Of a stretch of DNA of 64,000 nucleotides, positions 1 to 8,121 are shown in pieces (position 1 is the stretch's first letter; every line of letters starts with the position of its first letter). Location of the stretch: assembly GCF_009741925.1 (NCBI RefSeq), contig NZ_WPCC01000004.1, forward strand, positions 1 to 64,000, in the 5' to 3' direction. Origin of the DNA: Natronomonas sp. CBA1123 (GTDB lineage: Archaea > Halobacteriota > Halobacteria > Halobacteriales > Haloarculaceae). The position numbers and the translations under genes are program-made. Below the pieces are notes generated by a model. That model searched no databases and was not told where the DNA came from. It saw only the letters and a program-made list of their open reading frames with translations.

Positions 1-20
1 TCGAGACCTTCTGAAACGAA

Positions 21-160
21 CTTTTTGCGCCTCGGGTCGCGCGGAGCGCGACCCCTCGGCGCAAAAACTTCGATGAAAAAGGCGGCGACTCGCTTCGCTC
101 GTCGCCGTGAACCGCGCGCCTGCGGCGCGCGGATGCTCCGCTCTCTGTTCTGTTGAACTA
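21..160. repeat. Palindromic intergenic repeat, copy 1
   Basis: This stretch contains three successive GC-rich hairpins: 34-54 (9-bp arms around a GGA loop), 83-107 (7-bp arms) and 112-132 (9-bp perfect arms around TGC). They are joined by linkers that recur almost unchanged in a second copy at 51926-52052, notably the A-rich linker at about 60-82 (core tcgatgaaaaagg) and the tgaa and atgct joints. Stem sequences differ between the copies but pairing is kept. It lies between the window edge and a small membrane-protein gene and encodes no plausible protein. It could be a mobile palindromic element, a transcribed structured RNA or a bidirectional terminator. Confidence 0.7.
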
Positions 161-237
161 ATCTGCGAGAGATATTTTGACTTCGGCTCCGGTTGGTACA
201 GGGCAAGCAATCATCGGTTGAATCGGGTTGAAATATT

Positions 238-615
238 ATGTATGAAACATCTGAAGTGGAAATAATGCTTGACCCCGTTCTTGGCTCCGCTCTCTTAGGG
301 ATAGCCGGTGTCTCGTTCTTGGTGGGTGCGTATTCAGCGTATCAGCGCCACCAACGACAGAAGAGTTCGGGCACGGAACGGCAAACCGAAGAGTTTCGCT
401 TGCGACAGAGTATGAGTCAAGCGAAAATTCCTGCATTACTCGTGTTTTTGCCAACCGCAATTAGCAGCGTCCTCGCCTCCTTGTTTGTCGGTCGGGCAGG
501 TGGCCCTCCGCCAACGAGCGTATACCTGATGGAAATCGGGGGTGTGATACTTATTCTCGGGACGATTATCGGTGGGGCCACTATTATTGGAAGTATTGTC
601 GGTGGAGTTCTTTAG
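238..615 (+). CDS. Small membrane protein of unknown function
   Basis: A 125-residue protein that I do not recognise. It has a hydrophobic segment near residues 14-32, a charged polar stretch at about 36-60 rich in Arg, Gln and Glu, a second hydrophobic segment at about 62-84 and a Gly/Ile-rich third one at about 98-125. Two or three membrane passes are therefore likely. An internal ATG at 265 would give a 116-residue form that begins directly before the first membrane segment and is an equally good start. Codon use is less GC-rich than in the surrounding genes, so it may be a recent acquisition. It stands alone, downstream of the palindromic repeat and convergent with hisH. Confidence 0.55.
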   Translation: MYETSEVEIMLDPVLGSALLGIAGVSFLVGAYSAYQRHQRQKSSGTERQTEEFRLRQSMSQAKIPALLVFLPTAISSVLASLFVGRAGGPPPTSVYLMEIGGVILILGTIIGGATIIGSIVGGVL

Positions 616-764
616 CAAACGGCCTCAACGAGTGAATAGCTGACTCCCTTCCGCTCAATCCGCAGCCCTACGTAACGACTGTTTCACTGAGAACAGAGCC
701 TCATGAATATATTTCAACAGCACCGTTCTTTCGTCCCTTCAGTACTGATGACTCGGCGATATCG

Positions 765-1412
765 TCACCGCTCGATACAGTAGTCGACGAAGTTTCGGAG
801 GATGCGGAGGCCCGTCTCGCCGGATTTCTCGGGGTGGAACTGCGTGCCGAAGACGTTACCCGCCTCGTTTGCGACAATGGCCGGGAAGTCGATATCGTAG
901 TCGGTCGTCGCGACGACGGCGTCGTCGCTGTCGGGGGCGGCGTAGTAGGAGTGGACGAAGTAGGCGTAGTCGCCGTCGACGCCCTCCGCGATGGGGTGTT
1001 CGCGCTGGACGGATAGTTCGTTCCAGCCCATGTGCGGAACCTTCTGGCCCTCGCTGAAGCGGACGTTGCGGCCCGGAATCAAATCGAGGCCCTCGACGTC
1101 GCCCTGTCCGACGTGGTCGGCCTCCTCGCTGGAGGTCAGAAGCATCTGCATCCCGAGACAGATGCCGAACAGCGGTTTGCCGTCGGCGGCGGCCTCGACG
1201 AGCGGTTCACGGAACGGCCCGGCGTTGTCCATGCCTTCGCTGAACGCCCCGACGCCCGGCAGGACGATGCCGTCGGCGGTCTCGAAGTCGGCTGGGTCGT
1301 CGGTCAGCGTCACCTCGGCGCCGGCGCGTTCGAGCCCCCGGGTCGCACTCCGGAGGTTCCCGAGCCCGTAGTCGACGAGGACGACCTCGGCGGTCCGTTG
1401 GGTGGTGCTCAT
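765..1412 (-). CDS. hisH: Imidazole glycerol phosphate synthase subunit HisH
   Basis: This is the glutaminase subunit of IGP synthase in histidine biosynthesis. It hydrolyses glutamine and channels ammonia to HisF, which makes IGP and AICAR from PRFAR. The 215-residue product is a class I glutamine amidotransferase of normal length. DYGLGNL is at residues 14-20, the nucleophile elbow GICLGMQ places the catalytic cysteine at about 85, and the HPEKSG motif near the C-terminus supplies the catalytic His and Glu. The start MSTTQRT is chosen because the HisH fold begins a few residues later; upstream in-frame codons overlap the UDG gene and are not HisH-like. No other his gene is visible in the window, as is common in archaea with scattered his genes. 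Confidence 0.95.
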   Translation of the reverse strand: MSTTQRTAEVVLVDYGLGNLRSATRGLERAGAEVTLTDDPADFETADGIVLPGVGAFSEGMDNAGPFREPLVEAAADGKPLFGICLGMQMLLTSSEEADHVGQGDVEGLDLIPGRNVRFSEGQKVPHMGWNELSVQREHPIAEGVDGDYAYFVHSYYAAPDSDDAVVATTDYDIDFPAIVANEAGNVFGTQFHPEKSGETGLRILRNFVDYCIER

Positions 1413-1549
1413 ACTCGTTGGTGGGCGGGCGGGGGCAAAGTGGGTTTCCATCCCCGGAGTCAATATCCGAGTACAGACGTGCGCGGATTGGCGCAGGCCG
1501 AACAACTCGTTCGCGTGTTCGTCAATTTTCGTCTCGGAAAACTGTATCT

Positions 1550-2134
1550 CTAAAAGTCTCCAAGCCGCGATTGGCCGTCGCTTCCCTCGTCGTCGACGAG
1601 GGCGAGTGCTTCGTCGAGGGCGTCGTCGAAGGTTTCCCGTTGGCTGGGGTCGTACAGCGTCGCTGCGGGGTGGACACAGACGAGCAGCCGTCGCGTCGAC
1701 CCGGCGATGCGGGCGTCGTGGAGCGTGCCGGCCTCCTTCGTCACCGCGACCGACCGCTCCAGCAGATGTTCGGAGGGAACTTTCCCGAGCGTCACGACGA
1801 CTGCGGGGTCGACGGCGTCGATTTCTGCTTCGAGGTACTCTCGGCAGTTCTCCCGTTCCTCGACGGTCGGGTCGCGGTTCTCCGGCGGCCGACAGCGAAC
1901 GCAGTTGGTGATGCGAACGTCCCGGCGTGCCAGTCCGCGGTCCCGGAGCGCCTCGGTCAGCACGTCGCCGGAGCGACCGACGAACGGTTCGCCCTCGGCG
2001 TCCTCCTGTGCCCCCGGTGCCTCGCCGACGAACAGCAACTCGGCGTCGGTCGCCCCGACGCCGTTGACGATGCGACTCCGGGAGGCACACAACTCCTCAC
2101 ACCGAGTGCAGTCGTGAACTGCGATGTCGTCCAT
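1550..2134 (-). CDS. udg: Uracil-DNA glycosylase, family 4 (Fe-S)
   Basis: This enzyme should remove uracil from DNA as the first step of base excision repair after cytosine deamination. The 194-residue protein has the family-4 signature GEAPGAQEDAEGEPFVGRSG at about residues 37-56. Four cysteines at about 9, 12, 81 and 97 have the CxxC...C-x15-C spacing known for the 4Fe-4S cluster of thermostable UDGs. VCVHPAA at about 151-157 matches the second active-site motif. It lies downstream of the DUF99 gene on the same strand with a gap of about 24 nt, so the two may be cotranscribed. A second, more divergent UDG-superfamily gene is at 44268-44918. Confidence 0.92.
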   Translation of the reverse strand: MDDIAVHDCTRCEELCASRSRIVNGVGATDAELLFVGEAPGAQEDAEGEPFVGRSGDVLTEALRDRGLARRDVRITNCVRCRPPENRDPTVEERENCREYLEAEIDAVDPAVVVTLGKVPSEHLLERSVAVTKEAGTLHDARIAGSTRRLLVCVHPAATLYDPSQRETFDDALDEALALVDDEGSDGQSRLGDF

Positions 2135-2158
2135 GACGGTCGGTCATTGGCCGGCGAG

Positions 2159-2749
2159 TTAATCCCGCCGGAACTCGTCGTCTTCCGTCCGCTCTCGGAA
2201 CGCGTCCACGCGTCGAGCGGCCCGTTTTGCCACCCGAAGCGGTTCGGGCCGACGTTCGGGGGTGTAGGCGGCGACGATACTATCGGCTTCCGCGGCCTCG
2301 ATGCCGACGCTCCGAACGAAGAGGTCCCGACCGTCGACCGTAACACGCCGCCGCTCCGGCAGCGCCAGATAGCTGTCGAGGCGGCGTTCGCGCTCGGCGC
2401 CCTCGAAGGCGTCTTCGATGGCTTCGGAGAGTCCCTCGCTGTCCTCGAAAGTGACGGCGACGACCGGCCGGTCGGTCGCCTCGTGGAGCACGTCGAGGTC
2501 GGGTATGTTGTACCACGCGAGCGCGACGCCGGCGAGGAACACGTACCGAACGTCCGGGCGGTCTAAGCGACGCCAGCAGTCGATAATGGCGTCGGTTGCG
2601 TCACTGCCGCCGACGGTACACGACCCGAAAACGAAGTCGTCGACGACTCGGTTAGCGCGAACCACCGCGCCACCGAGTGTGCTGCTCGCGCCGTCGTCGG
2701 TGCCTCGGTATGATTCCGCGATGCCGAGCGCGCGGCGGCCGGGTTTCAC
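2159..2749 (-). CDS. DUF99 (UPF0215) family protein
   Basis: A 196-residue protein matching the archaeal DUF99/UPF0215 family. It has the N-terminal VKPGRRALGIAESY region, the central VVRANRVVDDFVFG segment and the AGVALAWYN-DLDVLH block I associate with it. The family has been proposed to include an endonuclease acting at deoxyuridine or another deaminated base; I recall this from family naming and cannot test it here. The GTG at 2749 is preferred because it falls one base after the TGA of the upstream small gene, giving tight coupling, and gives normal family length. The adjacent uracil-DNA glycosylase gene fits a shared role in handling deaminated DNA, which is inference. Confidence 0.8.
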   Translation of the reverse strand: MKPGRRALGIAESYRGTDDGASSTLGGAVVRANRVVDDFVFGSCTVGGSDATDAIIDCWRRLDRPDVRYVFLAGVALAWYNIPDLDVLHEATDRPVVAVTFEDSEGLSEAIEDAFEGAERERRLDSYLALPERRRVTVDGRDLFVRSVGIEAAEADSIVAAYTPERRPEPLRVAKRAARRVDAFRERTEDDEFRRD

Positions 2750-2750
2750 C

Positions 2751-2924
2751 TCACTGCCCTTTGATTTCCTCGAACGTCTCCAGGAGGTCTTCGCTGGAGG
2801 CGTCGTCGTACTCGAATTCGACCTCGCCGTCGTGAGTGGGCAGCGTCGACTGGTCGGATTCCTCGATGTCGGTATCGATTTGCTGGGACTCCTGTTCGGA
2901 TTCGTCGTAGCTTCCGAACCCCAT
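2751..2924 (-). CDS. Small acidic haloarchaeal protein (DUF5786-like)
   Basis: A 57-residue, very acidic protein beginning MGFGSYDESEQE and ending EEIKGQ. The MGFGSYDESEQ opening matches a small haloarchaeal family I recall as DUF5786, whose function is unknown. About a third of residues are Asp or Glu, there is no hydrophobic core of any length, and a disordered or partner-folded protein is likely. Its TGA ends one base before the GTG of the DUF99 gene, so translation of the two should be coupled. It is divergent from the MBL-fold hydrolase. Confidence 0.8.
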   Translation of the reverse strand: MGFGSYDESEQESQQIDTDIEESDQSTLPTHDGEVEFEYDDASSEDLLETFEEIKGQ

Positions 2925-3028
2925 GGTCGTCCGTGGGTACGTGTTTCATGATTGTAAATGATACGCCGCTCGGAGTCGTCGCCGATGGTGCCGCCAGCAT
3001 CAATACGCCGCGGCATGAGGTGGTTCGT

Positions 3029-3640
3029 ATGGACGTAACCAACGTAACCGCGGACGCGGAGACGTTCACCTGCAACGCGTATCTCGTCGAGGGCGACCGA
3101 ACGGTACTCGTCGACGCGGGTGCGATGGAGGGTGTCGTCGATGTCATCCGCGAACACACTGACGGCCTCGACGCCGTCGTGTTGACACACCAGCACGGCG
3201 ACCACGTCGCTCAACTCGACGCGGTTTTGGACGCTTTCGACGCGCCGCTGTACGCCTACGCCGACCACCCGCGCCGGGCCAGCGACCTCGACGACGGCGA
3301 GCAGGTGTTCATCGGCGACGAGGCTTTCGACGTGGTGTACACGCCGGGACACGCCGACGACCACGTCTCCTTCGTCTCGGAGACGACGCTGTTCAGCGGC
3401 GACGTGGTCGTCCACGACGACGGCGCCTTCGACTACGGCAGTTTCGGCCGCACCGACATGGCCGGCCAATCGAGGGAACGGCTCATCGAGAGCATCGAGA
3501 CGTTACTCGACCGGATGGGCGATGGCGTCGAACACATGTACGCCGGCCACGGCGAGGAGTTCCACGGCGACGTTCGGGACGTGGTGGAGACGGCACTCGG
3601 CCGAGCGGAGAAACGCGAACCGAAGTACCCCGAAGAGTAG
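3029..3640 (+). CDS. Metallo-beta-lactamase fold hydrolase
   Basis: A 203-residue MBL-fold hydrolase. THQHGDH at about residues 53-59 is the HxHxDH dinuclear metal motif, and further ligands are expected in TPGHADDH, FSGD and YAGHGEE. The compact size and the GHGEEF ending resemble glyoxalase II-like or persulfide dioxygenase-like enzymes, but the substrate cannot be told. The ATG at 3029 is chosen over an in-frame start at 2933 because a GAGGTGG Shine-Dalgarno-like sequence lies just upstream and the fold begins at this point (MDVTNVTADAETFTCNAYLV). It appears monocistronic. Confidence 0.85.
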   Translation: MDVTNVTADAETFTCNAYLVEGDRTVLVDAGAMEGVVDVIREHTDGLDAVVLTHQHGDHVAQLDAVLDAFDAPLYAYADHPRRASDLDDGEQVFIGDEAFDVVYTPGHADDHVSFVSETTLFSGDVVVHDDGAFDYGSFGRTDMAGQSRERLIESIETLLDRMGDGVEHMYAGHGEEFHGDVRDVVETALGRAEKREPKYPEE

Positions 3641-3707
3641 CGACGGCGAGCCACAGCGACGAGCCGATGGCTACCGGACGCGATTGACGAGAGAAACGAG
3701 TGCCGGC

Positions 3708-3857
3708 TTAGGCCGCGCGGCGCTCCTTCGCCTTCGGACGGAGGTTCTTGTAACCGCACTTGCGGCATCGTTTCGCTCGCTTGGAGTTTCGGGCGTTACA
3801 GCGCATGCAAATCATCTTCTCGAGGGTGCGCTTTTCCGCCTCTTCGAAGTTAGCCAT
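3708..3857 (-). CDS. rpl40e: 50S ribosomal protein L40e
   Basis: A 49-residue zinc-ribbon protein, [10 protein letters not shown] then [20 protein letters not shown], ending in a basic tail. The two CxxC pairs (about 17/20 and 31/34) bind zinc. Size, basic character and motif order match archaeal L40e closely. It is translated on its own, convergent with the upstream MBL-fold gene and divergent from the enolase-like gene. The protein is basic, unlike almost every other product in this halophile, as expected for an rRNA-binding protein. Confidence 0.95.
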   Translation of the reverse strand: MANFEEAEKRTLEKMICMRCNARNSKRAKRCRKCGYKNLRPKAKERRAA

Positions 3858-3960
3858 ACGCGTTCGGAGGCGGTCGCTACCGTTTAACCTTTCCCTTCGT
3901 CGTCGCTCGCCGACCGTCCCGTTCGAGTGGATTTAGGTGGTTCCTCATCGAAGCCGGGGT

Positions 3961-4998
3961 ATGTACGACCGACTCGCGGACCTGCCGCTCGTCGTCGACG
4001 ACTACGAGCTCGACGCCGCCCAACGCGACGTTTCGAGTGGGTTCACACGTGTTTCCACGACGATTTCGCTGTCCGGCGACGGCGAGACCGGCCGCGGCGA
4101 GGACGTGGGCTACGACGCCGACGACCAGCGACTGTTTCAGGACGCTTACGCCGACGGCGGCCTCGACCTTTCGGGAGCGTACACGCTCGATTCATTCTCC
4201 GAACACCTCGATACGCTCTCGCTGTTCCCCGAACCGCCGGCGAACGAGGCCGACGCCCACTATCGGCGGTGGGGCTTCGAGAGCGCGGCGCTGGATTTGG
4301 CACTGCGGCAGGCCGACACCGACCTCGGGAGCGTCTTGGACCGGACGTACGACCCGGTCCGGTTCGTCGTCAGCACGCGACTGGAGTCGCCCGAACGCCT
4401 CGACGACATCCGGTCGGTCGCTCCCGACGCCGAGTTCAAACTCGACCCCACCGAGGAGTGGGACGAGGCGTTCTGTGCCGCAGTCGCCGAACGCGGCGGC
4501 GTCCGGACGCTGGATTTGAAGGGTCACTACGAGGGGACGACCGTCGACGGCTCCGTCGACCCCGACCTCTATCGACGGGTCGCAGAGACGTTCCCGGAGG
4601 CCGTCATCGAGGACCCCGCGGTGACCGACGAAACGCGACCTATCCTCGAATCTGTCAGCGACCGACTGTCGTGGGACGCGCCGATAACGAGCGTCGCAGA
4701 CATCGAGGCGCTGCCGTTCGAACCGAACTGGCTCAACATCAAACCCTCCCGGTTCGGGACCGTCGAGTCGCTGCTCGCTGCCATCGACTACTGCGAAGAC
4801 AACGGAATCTCGATGTACGGCGGCGGACAGTTCGAACTCGGCGTCGGCCGCGGACACATCCAACTGCTCGCCTCGCTGTTTTACCCCGAGACGCCGAACG
4901 ACGTGGCGCCGGGTGCGTACAACGCGACTGACCTTGACGACGACCTACCGCAAAGTCCGCTCGACCCGCCGGCCGACCCCGTTGGCTTCCGGTGGTAA
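3961..4998 (+). CDS. Enolase-superfamily protein (function unassigned)
   Basis: A 345-residue protein with features of the enolase/mandelate racemase superfamily. DLKGHYEG (about 180) and IEDPAVTDETRPIL (about 220) correspond to barrel strands carrying metal ligands. NIKPSRFGTVES (about 260) contains the strand with a catalytic-type lysine, and MYGGGQFELGVGRGHIQ near the end matches the capping region. The N-terminal capping domain seems abbreviated. o-Succinylbenzoate synthase, muconate cycloisomerase and dipeptide epimerase all share this fold, and I cannot choose among them. It ends one base before the convergent tsr3 gene. The start is the ATG giving MYDRLADLPL; 24 nt upstream is another in-frame start. 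Confidence 0.7.
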   Translation: MYDRLADLPLVVDDYELDAAQRDVSSGFTRVSTTISLSGDGETGRGEDVGYDADDQRLFQDAYADGGLDLSGAYTLDSFSEHLDTLSLFPEPPANEADAHYRRWGFESAALDLALRQADTDLGSVLDRTYDPVRFVVSTRLESPERLDDIRSVAPDAEFKLDPTEEWDEAFCAAVAERGGVRTLDLKGHYEGTTVDGSVDPDLYRRVAETFPEAVIEDPAVTDETRPILESVSDRLSWDAPITSVADIEALPFEPNWLNIKPSRFGTVESLLAAIDYCEDNGISMYGGGQFELGVGRGHIQLLASLFYPETPNDVAPGAYNATDLDDDLPQSPLDPPADPVGFRW

Positions 4999-4999
4999 T

Positions 5000-5503
5000 T
5001 CACTCCTCGCCGCGGTCGAGGTACTCCTGTTGGACGGCGACGACCTCCGCGGAATCCGCACAGTCGGCGTAGCGCCGGAGGGGTTCGTCGTTCAACTCCA
5101 GAAACGTGTGGCCCCACCGGAACTTCCCGAGCAGTTCCTCGGCGTGGTCGCGCTCGCCGAGGATACACAGCGCCGCGGCGAACGCCTCGACGGTGTTCAA
5201 CTGGAACGGCGTCCCGTAGTTGACCGGATTAGCGGCGACGAGAAACGGGAGTGCCCGGTGTGGGCCGTCGAGTTTGAACGCCTCGGCCTCGGCGGTTTCC
5301 CACGAACAATCGAGGGCGACGAGGGCATCGCTTTCGTCGGCATCGGCCGGCGACAGCGCCTGCTCGGCGTGGGGGTCGAGCACGATACCGGGCGGGGTCG
5401 CCCGCGCCGAGCGATGGAGGTCGACGAAGTCGAAGCGCGCGAGTTTTCGAGCCGAGCACTTCTCGGGGTCGTCGTCGCCCTCGTATCTGACGTGGAGGTC
5501 CAC
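5000..5503 (-). CDS. tsr3: rRNA aminocarboxypropyltransferase Tsr3 (DUF367)
   Basis: Transfers the aminocarboxypropyl group of SAM to a hypermodified small-subunit rRNA nucleotide (the m1acp3-pseudouridine position in eukaryotes, acp3U in archaea). The 167-residue sequence has the Tsr3/DUF367 blocks: [13 protein letters not shown] near residue 15, LDCSWE near 65, [15 protein letters not shown] near 83-97 and [11 protein letters not shown] near 102. Length is normal for archaeal Tsr3. The start is a GTG, preferred because the conserved [11 protein letters not shown] region begins immediately after it. Confidence 0.9.
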   Translation of the reverse strand: MDLHVRYEGDDDPEKCSARKLARFDFVDLHRSARATPPGIVLDPHAEQALSPADADESDALVALDCSWETAEAEAFKLDGPHRALPFLVAANPVNYGTPFQLNTVEAFAAALCILGERDHAEELLGKFRWGHTFLELNDEPLRRYADCADSAEVVAVQQEYLDRGEE

Positions 5504-5542
5504 ACCGACTCCAGCGCGTCGGCGAAGAAAAGCCCCTCGGCG

Positions 5543-6767
5543 TCAGGCTCGCTCGCGGTCCAGCGCCTCGGCGGCCCGAGTGTCGCCGCCGACGGAGCGG
5601 CGACTCGGCGACCCGCCCGATTTCACGATGTCGAGGGCGGTCATCACGTCGGTTCGGGAGAGCAGGCCGACCAGCCGGCCGGACTCCTCGGCGGTTTCAC
5701 CCTCGATGACGAGCAGGCGGCCGACGCCGTTCTGCTGCATCGTCTCGAAGGCGGTCATCACCGGCACGTCCGGTTCGACGGCGTGGATGTCGTGGCTCAT
5801 GATGTCTTCGACGCGGTAGGCGTCGCGTTCGACTGCGTCGACCTCGCGGGCGTCGTCGAGGGTGACGACGCCGGCGACGCGGTCGCCCTCCATGACTGGG
5901 TAGCCGGTGTGGCGCTCACGGAACATCCGTTCGACCAACTCGGCGACGGTCGTCTTCGGGGTGACCACGTCGAGTCGGTCCCGGGGCGTCATCACGTCGC
6001 CGACGGTGACGCCATCGAAGGCAGCGTTCATGACCGTCCGCGTCGATTCCGAGGCGGCGGCGATGTAGATGAAGAACGCCAGCACGATGAGAAACGGATT
6101 GAAGTTCACGAGCAGGCCGAACAGCCCCAGGAGGATGGCGAACAGTTGGCCGACGCGGGCGGCCTGCTGGGTCGCCTGTGCGTGTGGTCGGTTCCGGGCC
6201 AACAGTGCCCGGAGGATGCGGCCGCCGTCCATCGGAAAGCCCGGGAGCATGTTGAACACCGCCAACACGATGTTCATGATGGCGAGATACGCGAGCGTGA
6301 ACTGGGGTGGCTTCCAAGAGGAAGCCGCCGTCGGGAACCGTCCGGAACGCGAAGTAGGCGGCGACGCCGGCCAGCACCGAGACGATGGGGCCGGCGATGG
6401 CGATGTTGAACTCCTGTTTCCAGTCTTCGGGAATCTCCTGCATCTGTGCGATGCCGCCGAGCAGCCACAGCGTAATCGAGTCGATGTGGACGCCGTAGCG
6501 ACGCGCCACCAGCGAGTGGCCGAACTCGTGGAGGACGACACAGAAGAACAGCCCCAACGCGGCCGCCAACCCGATACCGAAGCGGGTCCCGGTCGACGCC
6601 GCGAGCACGCTGGCGTCGAAGGCGACCGTGAACTGCGCGTTGAGGAGTTCGACGAGACTCTCTAACTGGATGCCGATGAGGTAGGCGAACACCGGCAGAA
6701 TCAACAGGAACGTCAGGTCCAATTTGATGGGTATTCCGAAGGCGCTGCCGACGCGGAAGTTCTTCAT
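5543..6767 (-). pseudogene. Site-2-type M50 protease with CBS domains, frameshifted
   Basis: An integral membrane zinc metalloprotease. The N-terminal part starts MKNFRVGSAFGIPIK, has membrane segments, and HEFGH at about residues 80-84. Reading then shifts frame near 6305-6308 and continues with [13 protein letters not shown] (the NxxPxxPxDGG motif of M50 proteases), more membrane segments and two CBS domains. Restoring one C to the CCCC run of the coding strand joins both parts into one protein of about 407 residues with family-typical architecture. The CBS domains probably sense adenine nucleotides. Because the lesion is one base in a homopolymer, a sequencing error is at least as likely as a pseudogene. 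The gene is divergent from the cupin gene. Confidence 0.85.
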
Positions 6768-6842
6768 GGGTGTCAGTGGGTCCGCGAACCTATTAAAAGA
6801 CTGACCGACGGGTTCGTACTCCCCCGGTTCGTAGTCCCGAGT

Positions 6843-7223
6843 ATGTCCGAACCTGAACCAGACCGACCGCTCGTCCGCCGCGACGACGACATCGAGTACG
6901 AACCAGTCTCCGCCGCCGAGGGCCTCTCGAAGGGCGTCCTCGTCGGCCCCGAACACGGAACGCCGAACCTCGCGTTGCGGCGGTTCGTCCTCGACGCGGG
7001 CGCCGAGGTGCCGAAACACACCAACGACATCGAACACGAGCAGTACGTCCTCGAGGGCGAGTACACCGTCGGACTCGGGGACGAGGAGTACACCGTCTCC
7101 GCCGGCGATTCGCTGCACATCCCCGCCGGCACGGTCCACTGGTACCGCAACGAAGGCGACGACCCGGGAGCGTTCATCTGTGCGGTGCCGAACGGCGACG
7201 ACGCTATCGAGTTGCTGGAATAG
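6843..7223 (+). CDS. Cupin domain protein
   Basis: A 126-residue single-domain cupin. Cupin motif 1 is seen as HTNDIEHEQYVLEGE (about residues 59-73) and motif 2 as GDSLHIPAGTVHWYRN (about 88-103), giving the usual metal ligands of two His, one Glu and a later His. The fold serves isomerases, dioxygenases and sugar-binding regulators, so the substrate is unknown. There is no extra domain. The start codon MSEPEPD follows a short divergent promoter region shared with the M50 protease gene. Confidence 0.85.
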   Translation: MSEPEPDRPLVRRDDDIEYEPVSAAEGLSKGVLVGPEHGTPNLALRRFVLDAGAEVPKHTNDIEHEQYVLEGEYTVGLGDEEYTVSAGDSLHIPAGTVHWYRNEGDDPGAFICAVPNGDDAIELLE

Positions 7224-7670
7224 CAGTAGATAGTATCGCGACTTCGTCAGTCAGAATACTCCCTGAAACCGAATCTGGTCGTCCGGTCACTACACGTGCA
7301 AACCCGACGCTCTCGGTTCGGTGCGTCTTGGGTATGGAGTAGCGGTCGCTCCTCGGTGTTAGAGTGACGGGGTAGGTCAGCCAGCGGCAATTACACGTGG
7401 AAACCACGTGAGTTGAAAGGTGGCTGTCTGACCGTGCCGTCTATCTTCTTCTCTCTGCTACCGCTACAAAACCCCTCCGGTACAACCGGGTGCGTGTCGG
7501 GGTGTTCGAGAAACCCGGTCTGAGCGCGACGGCCGCTGTACCGACCTATCGGTGACTCTCCTATACTGAACCCGAGTTCCATGAGCTGTTCTGAATAATG
7601 AAACCGATTGTCTACTACTCATAATGGAGTCTCCGGCTGTTGGGCCGTGGGATACCCGAGGTGGGTGCCG
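7224..7670. other. 447-nt intergenic region without a convincing gene
   Basis: No reading frame here has haloarchaeal codon character, and base composition is lower in GC than the flanks. Its one clear structural feature is the nested inverted repeat at 7366-7441, listed separately. The rest, including runs of pyrimidines near 7440-7456 just after that structure, could hold a promoter or the end of a transcript. I see no tRNA, 7S RNA or RNase P RNA signature. Confidence 0.6.
7366..7441. ncRNA. Candidate structured RNA (nested stem-loop)
   Basis: Nested complementary segments can fold into one long hairpin. GACGG 7366-7370 pairs with CCGTC 7437-7441, and GGTCAG 7375-7380 with CTGACC 7428-7433. 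CCA 7381-7383 can pair with TGG 7421-7423, AATT with AGTT (one G-U), and CACGTGG 7394-7400 with CCACGTG 7404-7410 around an AAA loop. That is over 20 pairs in 76 nt, with internal loops GCGGC opposite GAAAGG. A pyrimidine-rich tract rich in T follows at 7442-7456, so on the plus strand it could be a terminator-like or stable small RNA. The structure is nearly symmetric and strand is not determined. It matches no RNA family I know. Confidence 0.4.
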
Positions 7671-7967
7671 TCAGGCTATCTTTTCGACGACCTCCGCGTC
7701 CCACTCGGCTTCGGTGAATGCCGGCAGCGTCTCGACGCTCGTGTTGCCCTCACCGCGGAACGTGATGGCTGCGCGTGCGGCCGCACCGTCGTCGGGGTAT
7801 TCGGCGACGGCGACCACGTCGTACCGGCCGAACGTGTAGTAGAAGTCCAGCAACTCCCCGCCGTGGTCGGCGACCATCTCCCGTGCGGCCTGCCGTCTGT
7901 CTGGACTCCGCTCCATCGTTTCGAGGCTCTCCTTGCCGAGTTCCATCAGGTGGACGTAGGTTGGCAT
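7671..7967 (-). CDS. GYD domain protein
   Basis: A 98-residue protein of the GYD family. It begins MPTYVHLMELGKESLETM and carries the diagnostic FGRYDVVAVAEYPDD (about residues 46-60), then FRGEGNTSVETLPAF. The fold is a small ferredoxin-like alpha/beta domain that usually forms dimers. The family's function is unknown, though it resembles stress-responsive dimeric barrel proteins. It stands alone, divergent from the helicase gene. In-frame codons upstream of 7967 run into the helicase gene and are rejected. Confidence 0.88.
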   Translation of the reverse strand: MPTYVHLMELGKESLETMERSPDRRQAAREMVADHGGELLDFYYTFGRYDVVAVAEYPDDGAAARAAITFRGEGNTSVETLPAFTEAEWDAEVVEKIA

Positions 7968-8121
7968 TGGTTTCCCTCCTCGTCCTCCCGACTCCGAGCG
8001 GGAGGACAGTGTGTTAGAGTACCACACGCTCGATATTATAGGTTGGTCGCCCATTCGCCGGTTGGCATCCGTTTGCATCCGTCCCGGACGACTGAAATAC
8101 CCCGATACACTACACACCCTC

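Noticed and set aside
3927-4931. Arg-rich alternative frame over the enolase-like gene
   Set aside because: Arg/Pro/Gly-rich composition is the out-of-frame signature of this genome; the enolase-like frame has motifs and acidic composition.
7224-7670. 7S RNA, RNase P RNA or tRNA in the gap
   Set aside because: None of the signature loops of these RNAs can be found; only the unnamed hairpin structure is supported.
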